DNA from: Sorghum bicolor
Taxonomy: Eukaryota > Streptophyta > Magnoliopsida > Poales > Poaceae
Reading direction: 5' to 3'
NCBI RefSeq assembly: GCF_000003195.3
Contig: NC_012870.2
Coordinates: 17,166,501 to 17,230,500 of the forward strand
DNA: 64,000 bases
Position 1 is the stretch's first letter, and each line of letters starts with the position of its first letter. A model generated the notes under the pieces. The model did no database searches. It saw nothing but the letters and a program-made list of their open reading frames with translations, and was not told where the DNA came from. Made by a program: the position numbers and the translations under genes. This document shows positions 22,762-32,400 of the stretch, piece by piece.

Positions 22762-24571
22762 CTAACCAGAAACGTAGCCAGGTAGCAAATCGTCGTCGTC
22801 GGACTCACAAGCCTCCACCACCACTCCTTTTGCCTTTTCCGCCTTTTGCCTGTAGTAAGCAGCCTCAATTTCATCCACGGCTTGTGTTAACCATTCATCG
22901 TCCTCCTCCTACTCTACCACCAAATTCTTTTGGCTATAGTAAGCAGCCTCCGCCTCATCCACGGCTTGTGTATACCATTTCTCCTCCTCATCCTCCTCCA
23001 CCTGCAACACAAAGTCCGTAGCGCGGCTGGTTTCGCCTGCATTGTGCACATGTACATTATGCTCTTGTTGAGCCATCTTAGAAGCATCATGCTCAAGCAC
23101 AAGTTCGGCGAGAGCGTCCAATCTTGAGTTGTCCTCCTCATCCATGTTGTCGTCCGCCTCTTTGTCTTCATCCTCCTTCATCTTGTCCATAGCTATCTTC
23201 TCCAAATAACTTGAACGAGCCACATCAGCGGCCCAATCTCCGGTGCATCCAATCTCTTTAACAATGAAGTAGCAATTGTTAGAAAAACAAAAGACATGAA
23301 ACAGACATTAAAATTATTATTACTTACTAGCACACAATCTTTTCTCTAAACCCTTCATTTCGTCATACTCTTGAAGTACAACTCTCCAAGAGTTCTCCTC
23401 TTCTTTTTGCTTGATAACTTCTAGCCTCCATTTCTCCCACATTACTTTTACAGGGCTGTTGTGACGGCCCTCTCTTGCTTCACGACGTGCGTCTTCTTTG
23501 TAGTACTTCACATAGTTGTCCAACAGTTGGTTCCCGCATCGAAGCTTAATGCCTAGTGCTTTCTTTTGCTCGCAGGTTTGGTAGAAGTCTCTTTTCCCAT
23601 GCCAATACTCCCAGTCACATTTCCTAGTGCTCTAATGTTGAATAAGAGATGATAATTAGTAAGAACACATATTGTTGTTCTAGCACTATCGAAAAAAACA
23701 GGAGCTCACCACATCGTAGTCTACCATATGACCACAAAAATATCCGACTCCTAGTTCGGAAGGAACTAAGCCGTAGCTAGCCTCAACACCACACTTGCAT
23801 TTAACCGGAGGCGCTGCGGTAATAATCCTGTCATTCTTTTTCTTCTTTTCCTCCGGCCAATGAGACTTCGGACCATATAGCCACTCTCTAAAACGACACT
23901 TTTCCATAGAATAATCCTGCCACAATTGAAAATCAATGGACTTCGAGCAAACTATATAAATTACTTGTAAGAAACCAAAAGTGGTATACTAGGAAAAGTG
24001 ACTTACTGGATGCTTGTTGGGACACACAAACTCAAGACCTCGCGTCTGCTCTACCATAGCTTTGTCACCACAAAAGCACTTAGGAGGGTCATCAAGGCGT
24101 CTTGCCGTAGCTACTTCCTTCTCCTCAGAAGTCATTGGTGGGGGGTTTGGTGGTGGCGGCACCCAACGTTTGAAGCGATCACGTGGAAACTTCCCGTGGC
24201 AAATACCCACAAAAAGCAAGAACCGTGGGTCAAACTTGTCGGGGCCGTCGATCCACTGGAAGAAGAAGCACTTCTCATGGTCCTAGAAAAACAAACAAAT
24301 AAATCATGCAAAGCGTTGGTGCAACCATAACCTACATTTTGAAAATTCAAACACAAATTCATAAACTTACATTGAATTGGCCACATGTGTAGAAACACCG
24401 TGCAGCGGTGTCAGGATGCCTAGATTGCATCACTTCTGCCGGCTTTTGACAATCACAATTTGGAACCGGGAGGTCCGGAGGTACCGGGGCATCCACACAA
24501 GAGGCGTCCGCATATAGCTCCCTCGGTCGACCGCGTTTTTTCCAATACTCTACTCGATACAGGTTCATCAT
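22762..24571 (-). pseudogene. MULE-borne protein with three tandem GRF-like zinc motifs
   Basis: Reading on the minus strand, exons are 24571-24371, 24282-24007, 23916-23710, 23631-23328 and 23255-22762, all with good splice sites and matching phase (about 493 residues). The N-terminal part has three zinc modules of the GRF kind, C-x-C ... C ... C-x(2-3)-W-like: CDC...CFYTC with EKCFFFQW; CFCG...FVC with EKCRFREW; CKCG...YFC with RKCDWEYW. Each is divided by a phase-0 intron at the same place. A charged, probably coiled region follows (KYYKEDARREAREG...), then an acidic C-terminus with a duplicated ~29-residue unit. A TAG at 22911-22909 separates the two unit copies. The ATG follows directly on an acceptor. 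GRF zinc fingers bind nucleic acids in other proteins; a role here is inference. Confidence 0.72.
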
Positions 24572-24913
24572 CTACATAAACAAGTGTTACTATAACTAAT
24601 GCCACATCTAATAGCACCAAGACATACAACACTAAGAGAGGACATGAACCGTACTTACTAAAAAGTTAACAAAGTGGCCCAATGCACTAAAGAGTAGCAA
24701 ACCCTAAACCATAATCCCCAACATACAACACTAAATGAGGACATGAATCGTACATACTATACCATAGTAAACATGCATTTGAGTCAAATACTCATTGGAT
24801 AAAAGACATTTCACAAATGACATGAACCAAACCATTAATGACATATTCCATAAAAAACCACCACTAAAAACAAGATCCCAATGGATAAAATGGAAGAGGG
24901 GAAGGAGTAGTAC

Positions 24914-25060
24914 CTTAGGAAACCGTTATAAGGCTCGATCCGACACCTCTATGCTTGGTTTTATGATTTAGGGTTCGTAGGAAGAGAGAGGAAGAAAAAA
25001 AAGGGGATGGACACAACGGCAGAATGAAGAGAGGAAGAAGAAGGGGCCTTGGCTCGGGCT
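24914..25060 (-). promoter_or_regulatory. Leader exon end and donor of the GRF-motif gene
   Basis: On the minus strand a CT-rich leader ends TTTCCTAAG followed by GTACTACTCCTTCCCCT. The following acceptor GTAG at 24572 abuts the ATG. The arrangement mirrors the transposase gene at the other end, with the same intron-start sequence. The upstream limit is approximate. Confidence 0.5.
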
Positions 25061-25249
25061 GGTTAGCCAGAGCTCGGCGTCGAGTCGTGTGACGCCGAGC
25101 TATGAGGCTAGGCGATAAAGGGCAAAACGCCGAGGTATGTGGGCCGTCGTGCGAATTGGGCCTCACTGTGTCCAACCGCTGACCTCGGCGCTAGGTCATT
25201 TAACGCCGAGGTATGTGGCTCGGCGCTACGTCATTTCACGCCGTGCTCC

Positions 25250-25444
25250 GGCCACGTGTTTTCGACGACCATGGTCGTCGATGACGTGGCACCACCTCGG
25301 CGTTGCGTCATACGACGCCGAGTCACATACCACGGCGTACTGTATGAGAACGCCGAAAAACGGTCTATTTTTAGAAATTGTTTCACGAGGGGTCTAATTG
25401 TAAAAATTGTTTTGAAAAAGGGCAAAATTGCAAAAAAAACTACT
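25250..25444 (-). repeat. MULE right terminal inverted repeat
   Basis: Inverted counterpart of 15448-15641, with the 18-bp palindrome at 25263-25280 and the outer GGGCAAAATTGC stretch. The segment 25075-25250 inside it carries ACGCCGAG motifs as at the left end. Confidence 0.85.
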
Positions 25445-25452
25445 CCCAATCC

Positions 25453-26030
25453 CCATCCTACGTACAGCGACTGGTCTGGATATATACGACGGACTTTGCT
25501 TTACATCGTTATCAAGCGTCCATATTCTGACTTCCGTTCATTACGTACTTTATTACTTTATAAAATAATATATAAAAAACTGTCATCGGTTGATGGGAAG
25601 CTCTGATTAGGTCTCATCAACGTACGACTTCGGCAACAAACCGTGTCCATATTGCAAGTTGCAACGGTGGAACCTGTAAAGTTGTTACATTGTGATTATA
25701 TGAAAGTAACCTGCAGAGAGTTAACCTGGACTAGTAATAAGCGATGTATAATAAGGATTACCATATATGTATGGACAATGTGCATGACTGAATCGATGAC
25801 GAATGCATTGAGATATATACGCCGTACCATCATTGGATCGACCTCTGTCTTGTGTCTTGGTTCGTTAGCTTCCACACTAGTATATTGCAATTCCGTGCCG
25901 TGTACAGACGACGAGGCCGCAGATCCTGAACGAACGGTAAACATATGGGCCGGACAAGCTAGAATAACTTAATGGGCTACCACATGCACATTTGCAAAAG
26001 GTTTGTTGTCTGTCGAGTACAACACCATAA
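25453..26030. other. No gene seen
   Basis: The sequence carries no protein-like frame or element end that can be supported. Confidence 0.55.
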
Positions 26031-26203
26031 GGTTGTTCGTTTGATCCAAACCCAAGGGGTTGCAAGGGATTGAGAGGCATGTAATCCCAAGTCAAAATCC
26101 TCCTTTACCCCCCTTCAATACCTCCCATCTCAAGATCTAAGTCAAAATCCTCCTTTACCCCCCCTTCAATCCCTCCCATCTCAAGGTCAAACAAATAGGG
26201 CCA
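26031..26203. mobile_element. Small Tourist-like element with internal duplication
   Basis: The 173-bp unit starts GGTTGTTCGTTTGATCC, ends GGTCAAACAAATAGGGCCA, and has TAA at both flanks (26028-26030, 26204-26206). Inside, a ~50-bp segment (AAGTCAAAATCCTCCTTTAC...) is repeated in tandem. Confidence 0.7.
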
Positions 26204-26206
26204 TAA

Positions 26207-27396
26207 GTGGACTATGCGATTCTCATTCAGCTTGCTCAACATATATAGGCATGGGCTCATTAATTCGCGTGGCGTGAATATATTCGCTAGCTTTCTCCTT
26301 CTCTTCTTCCTACCTTCTCCTCACCGTGCTGCCACCAACACCACCGACAAGTGACGTCTTGTTGCTCCATCCATGTCCTCCATTGATTCGAATTAGAGGG
26401 AAAAGGCTAGGTGACTCTTTGTCCCCACCATCCCACAATAGTTGGCCTCACCCACCGCCCTCGGCTAGCAGCGCTTGTTGGCCAGTCGCGACGCCCACCC
26501 CTGCCATTCCGCCCCTTATTCTCCCTAATCTGAATCTGAGAAGGAAAATAAGGTGACCCTTTGCCCTTGACACTGATCCTGCCCATCAGATATCCCTCGC
26601 TTCCTTGCTTCCTTGCTCGTCACTCAAACCACCACCACCACCACTAGCTAGGTTCCTCCACTCCAGTGTCGACACATGTCTAAGCATGCTACAATTGATG
26701 GTATCATGTGCATCAAATAAATATTGGAATAGACACTCTTCCAAAAACTTGGACAAACATTCCAAAACCCAAACTTGTGGTTCCTTCTCTTCAAGCTTTC
26801 ACTTTGAACCCATTTCTCCAATTAGATTTGAAAGTCGTGGCAGACCTTCCCATGAATACAATCCTTGAGTTCTCCAGCTTGCCATGTCTTCCCTTATTGC
26901 ATCTCGATGGATGCCATGTAGGAGACTTGTCACCGATAATACCAAGTGATTCCCCACACCATGGGATCAGGTTGCCTCTACTCTAACTATAAATTGTGGT
27001 ATCCACTGATGTGAAGCCAACGTCTCCAAGCTAGAGGCTTGTAGCACTATACTCAAGTAATTGTTCCCCTCTAATTAAACCATAAGTATATTAGAGGTGT
27101 TGGTTCTATCATGGACATGCCTCAGAGGAGTCTTTGAGATTGTAGAAGTAAAGCAACCATGGCACATCAATGAAGTAGGACTTTCCCTTTGGTGGGATGT
27201 TCAGGTCCTATGATTAAGATCACACTAAATAGAGTCCCTATGCCATCACACTAAGCCCAAGTCCTTAGCCATAGAGCACTAGCAATAGGTGCTCATATAT
27301 GCGGAATTGAAACCTAGCTAGAAGACCACAATTGACAAAAAACAAGTCTACTTGCCAAGCAACATATCAAGCACACAAGAAATGCAAGGGAAGTGA
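26207..27396. other. No recognisable gene
   Basis: Pro/Ser-rich ORFs at 26326-26556 and 26605-26986 reflect CT-rich sequence. A frame with MHQINIGIDTLPKTW at 26708 is not identifiable. It may be degraded gene or repeat sequence. Confidence 0.4.
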
Positions 27397-27737
27397 GGCC
27401 TTGTTTAGTTTCCAACCCAAAACCTTTTCAACCATCACATCAAATGTTTAGACACATACATGAAGTATTAAATATAGATAAAAGAATAAACTAATTACAC
27501 AGGTTAGTTGAAAATTACGAGACAAATCTTTTAAGCCTAGTTAGTCCATAATTAGGCTTAAGTGCTACAATGACCTACATATGCTAATGATAAATAATTA
27601 GGCTTAATAAATTCGTCTCGTAGTTTCCAGCCGAGTTATGTAATTATTTTTTTATTAGTATCCGAACCCTCTTCCGACATCCTACGAAACATCCGATGTG
27701 ATACCCAAAATTTTTCCCTCTCTAACTAAACAAGGCA
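27397..27737. mobile_element. GGCCYTGTTTAGTT-family MITE
   Basis: It starts GGCCTTGTTTAGTT and ends AACTAAACAAGGCA, with TGA on both sides. It matches the 346-bp element at 14118. Confidence 0.8.
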
Positions 27738-27933
27738 TGAAGTGCAAGAATTGTAAAGAGGTAATAAGAGACAACTGGACTTTTCCCCTCATGGTATCGA
27801 GTATTTGCTACTACCTCTAATCCAATTGGAGCACCAACTAATGGCTACGCCCTTCTGCTTAGGCTCAAGATCCATTAGTAGTACGTACTCTTCACTTTGG
27901 ACTGGTGGGTCTCAAACCAAGCAGGAGCAGGAC

Positions 27934-28473
27934 CTTAGCAGCCAAGTTCCCGGAACATAGGGTACGTGGTACGGGAACGTGGTACGCGGTACGACATTCT
28001 CATAAACTATGAAACGTAGGGGGTATATAGCTTCGTCTCGTTCCTTTAAGTTGCGGAACGCGTTCCACTTTCTAAAGGAACGTGTTTGGGACGTAGTGGT
28101 TGGCTCAGGTAGTTTTACGTGTTGTTTTGAATCAAATGAGTTCGATTCCTAGCGTGATATAGTTTACTATTGTATTTTTGTTTCATTTAGGGCTGTCCAA
28201 CTCCAACCTTAAGGCTCATTGCAGGTCTAGGCCAATGAGTCAATCACCATCTAGATTTTTCACCGACCGCTCACGGACGGGCACGGCGCAGTATGCACAC
28301 ACACCACGAAGTTCCATAGTCGCTTGGGACTGACGTTCCTATGATTGCTCCTATATATGATTCGTGTTCCACCGCATTTGGGAACGATGTTCCATGATGT
28401 TCCCGTTCCATATTTCGGGACGAAGTTCCCGGAACGAAGAACGTGCCCATGTTCCCGTACCCCGGCTGCTAAG
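27934..28473. mobile_element. Non-autonomous hAT-like element, 540 bp
   Basis: The ends CTTAGCAGCC and GGCTGCTAAG are perfect 10-bp inverted repeats, and AGCAGGAC is duplicated at 27926-27933 and 28474-28481. An 8-bp duplication is typical of hAT elements. The match could be read as 9 bp with GAGCAGGAC, which would suit a Mutator type. The subterminal regions are crowded with GGTACG, GGAACG and CGTTCC words. It has no coding capacity. Confidence 0.8.
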
Positions 28474-28820
28474 AGCAGGACTCTAGGAGCCTCCCAACAA
28501 GTACTCCACTGGAAAGGTCACCTAGTCCTCCACCAAGTTTCCTAGGTGCTAGCAAGCACCAAAGAGTAACAAGTCTTGGACTGCCACTTGATTTCTAGAA
28601 GTTCTTTTTTAAAAAAAACCCAAGTCAAGAGCAAATGGACGCAAAAAAAAAACTCACTCTTAAGCACGCCTCTTGAGTTGAATGCCCTCAAACCCTTCAC
28701 AAGGTCTCAATATTTGTAGAACTAGGGGTCCAAGAGAGCCCCAAATGAGCTAGACATGATGTAGATCTAAGCGGTCACACATTGGATTCATTTGTAGGCT
28801 TTGTGAGATGGCTAAGTTTT

Positions 28821-28981
28821 CTCCTCCTCCCATTCTAAATTATAAAACGTTTTTGCTTTTCTATAGATGCATTACTTCTATTATATATCTTAGACATAAT
28901 GTATATGCTTATATCTAAATGTACAAGAAAAACTCTATATCTAGAAAAGCTAAAACATCTTATAATTTGGATTGGTTGGAG
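28821..28981. mobile_element. Stowaway MITE
   Basis: The inverted ends CTCCTCCCATTCTAAATTAT and the complement of ATAATTTGGATTGGTTGGAG bracket ~160 bp, with AAAACGTTTTTGCTTTTCTA and its inverse inside. The right flank is TA. The left boundary is uncertain by a few bases. Confidence 0.65.
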
Positions 28982-29452
28982 TATTTCTTTATTCCTTCCC
29001 TCTCCGACATGCTCCAGCTTCATGCACCGAGGTAACCTTCATCCGATTCAATGGCAGCTCCAGATCAGTCGACTCGATACATATCGAAGGGCCTGCATCC
29101 CTGAACAGCAGGCCAGAGCCTCCCAGCAGTAAATTTAAGCATAGACCATCGTGCCTTGATAAATTGTTACAGAGAAATAAAATCACAAACTTAAGAATGT
29201 CCGATACATCTGCTGTGAATGCACAATATAGTAATAACACGGCCACTTTTACAAAGGAAAATGGATCTATCACCAATCAGTGGTAAGTACGAGTACAAAT
29301 AAATAAATATGATATACCCTACATCTAGGAAAACTGACATCACAGACGGGAGACGTAATAAACCAAAGGGGGCATTTAACTGATAAGGTTGCTGCAGAAT
29401 CTCCAAAACTTTGCGCCTCTCCGGTGACAGTTTTGCATTTGCAGCAAGCCAT

Positions 29453-32400
29453 TTAACCAGTAATAATACCGGCAAGTACATCGCTCTTTCCTCTTGCAAA
29501 AATAGTGTAGACAAGGCGTATGGCGTCTAGCCAACCGTCAAGAGCCTCCCAACTATCGGCAACCTATCAGGGGAGAGAGAAGGAATGGGTTGAATTATGT
29601 ACTCCACACCATTTATTTTCGCTAGCAGTAGTCAAATTGGCTATATAGGGCATTGCACCATGTTTGCTGCCCATTAACTTCAAAAGAGTTGACTGCTCAG
29701 TCAATTTATTGAAGAACAAGCAGATTTAAAAGTGTAACCTATGTCTAGACACTGAAGAACAAATGTTATCCATTTCAATGGAACAAAATAATATCCAAAA
29801 AGATGAACAAACGAGCTGTAACAATAAACTGGCAGGCACATACCAAGAATGTAGGACCATGAATAGTTTCTATACAGAGGCCAGCACCACTTGGTAAAGT
29901 CAAATCAGCACATGCTGACACTGAAACAATATCTGCAATGTTTATTCTGACAGGCTTTCTGCCCCTGTCCAAATGCCCAGGGGATTGTGATGGAGGCTGG
30001 TCAGAAGCATCAGCCTATAATTCACAGCAACACTAGTCAGTTGGACAAGGCCATGACAAAAGATATTGGAAACACCGGTAACTTCAATCTAAACAGAGTA
30101 TCAATGGAGATAAGTATGCAAAATGAAAATGATTAACATCGGCAAAATACCTGCTGTAGTCCCTCATGATTCAAAATGAACTGTGATCTCTCCCAATCTT
30201 TGTGTGGTGCAATGGCATTGTTAGCTGGAGGAGCAGTCAAATACCCCACTTTGAGATATGGCAGAGGTAACTGCATGGTATAAGATGCAATAAGAACAGA
30301 AGAACACTGCTATAATGAAGAATTTGACAAGAGAACATCTAAAGAACAGAAAAATGTGCCAAAAAGAAGATCAGCGCATAGTATCATTCAGAGAAACAAA
30401 AATTAACAGGGTTTGAAGACCTTGAGGGTTGTCAGTTCTTTTCCCTCAAGAATATGGGTTGCAAAGAGTTTAACATACACATGGATAATTGAACTGAAAA
30501 ACAGCTATCATATTCCAGCTACATGAACTTTTAATTATTACTAGGTAGCTTTCAACAATAAGGTCCAATACTATTAGGTAAAGGTAACAATATCAAACAG
30601 AATAAACTAACACAATTCATTAGAAACAGAAAAAATGAATCATACCATTGAGCGGACTAATCGCAAAGCACTGCGATAGACCTGTATTTGACAAAAGATC
30701 ACATTGTCAGCCAAGGAAGTTTGCAGGAAAAAAACTTAGAAAGGTCCAAGGCATATGGTAGAGAAAGTAACAGATACATATATAGATACCGAGTAATTTG
30801 GCTTCAGAGCATGAGCAGCTGCAACATAGATAGCAGACTGACTGTAAAGCTCATTAGGGGAGACATCTGGCTTCCCAGATCTCATGGTATCCTCAGCTAA
30901 ACCGTACTGCAGTATTATAAAAGAAAAAATGCGTGTCATTGTCATGAAACTAACTGTAGAAGTTGTAAAATCCATTAGAATTTTATACATAATATATACT
31001 AAAACAAACTCATTGTTTTAGTCTAAGAAAAGTATATATCATTCAACAGGTGAGTTGTGAGGCAGTAAGCACACCAAGACAGTTCCGAGATTGTATATTG
31101 CCCGATGGAAATCAAATTGCAGCTGAATTGCAGCACGGAACTATGAATACAGTAGAAATGGGTGTCAGTGGTTCATCAAAGAGATAATTTTTACTAAGCA
31201 ATACCATAAAAAATAATTCCTAGGCACAGTAATGGGATAGTGTATCTACCTTGCTTATAGCTGTTTTTATGATGGTCTGTTTATCCCGGGCAGGAACAAT
31301 TGCACTCAGCTCCTGCATTGCAAATTCATACTTAACAAACTGCTAGCATAGGCAGGTGCAACTCAAGAGCAAACAGTTAACCAAACTTCAGGGAAGAAGG
31401 CTAAGAAAATAAAATTGATGAGATGTACCTGTAGACCAAGACCCCAGTTATTGAGAGCCTGCAATTGAAAAGAAAGGCAATTAAGAAAGCAGCAACACTG
31501 GCTTAAGTTCAAGATTAGAAGTTTCAAGTTGAAGTTATATCAGAACATCTCATTCAATGGATTTGGTCAAATGCTATTGGATAGAAATGGACCGGAAAAA
31601 AGAAGATTCTTTCATAAAAAATATTTCTTTAGATTAGTTTATAAAGAATTTCAGTAACAGAAGACCACAGGAATTTAAACAATAAGGATAAGCCATGGCA
31701 CACACTGGTTTCTTGACCAGCAGCAAGTTTTTTCTTTCTTTAATTTAAATTAGAACAAAAAAAACAGCTATCATTACAAAAGGATGCCGTTCTTATTGTT
31801 TAAACATGTGTGCAACATTACTAAACGGAACTCTGCTGGACCATGATGGTCTTCATATCAGTTATATGCGCACATCGATCGTCCACTTAACTCAAATTAG
31901 AGCCTTTTATCTTTTTATTTTATAATATAATCTGCACTCAAGAAATCAAGATAAATATAAGGATTTAGCGCTAACCTGTGGGCTATTCCAATTAAGCTGG
32001 ACAGCCTTCTCATAGTTCAGTATTGCCTGTCAAAGAAAGAAAAATGTAAATAACGGATGCGAGCAAATTTAATCATAAAATTAAAACAACATCAGTATGT
32101 TTGGCAAGAAAACATGGTAGCTTTTCAGCTTAATGGCAACGAATGGAGATGTGTGGATTGTTCAAACCCCTTGGGTTAAAATTTGAAATTCTTGATGAAA
32201 CTTAACATTGAGCAGAGTTGGATGTACCAAGGTTTTCAAGAAAAGATAAGAAATAGTGTCATCACATAGCACAACAAGTTCACCAGCTATCAGGGAATTG
32301 TTTCAAGGAAAAAAAAAAACAGTGACGAAACATGCTGCTTGCTACCTGATTTGCTATTGGATAATTTGTGAGCTTTTATTTATCCATCCAAATTCATGAA

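Larger units (their letters stand above)
15448..25444. mobile_element. Three-gene Mutator-like element (MULE), ~10 kb
   Basis: The two ends match as inverted repeats for about 190 bp. They share TTTTTCGGCGT, GACCGTTTTTCGGCGT-like stretches and an 18-bp palindrome. Outside them CCCAATCC is repeated (15440-15447 and 25445-25452), eight identical bases of an expected ~9-bp Mutator target duplication. Inside are a MURA-type transposase and a PMD gene on the plus strand and a GRF-zinc-motif gene on the minus strand, converging on a repeat block at 22095-22345. All three genes have in-frame stops. The exact outer ends are uncertain by a few bases. MULE identity rests on the transposase, the long inverted repeats and the target duplication together. 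Confidence 0.88.

Noticed and set aside
26326..26986. Possible small gene with Pro/Ser-rich ORFs
   Set aside because: No consistent splice structure, domain or codon pattern could be found.
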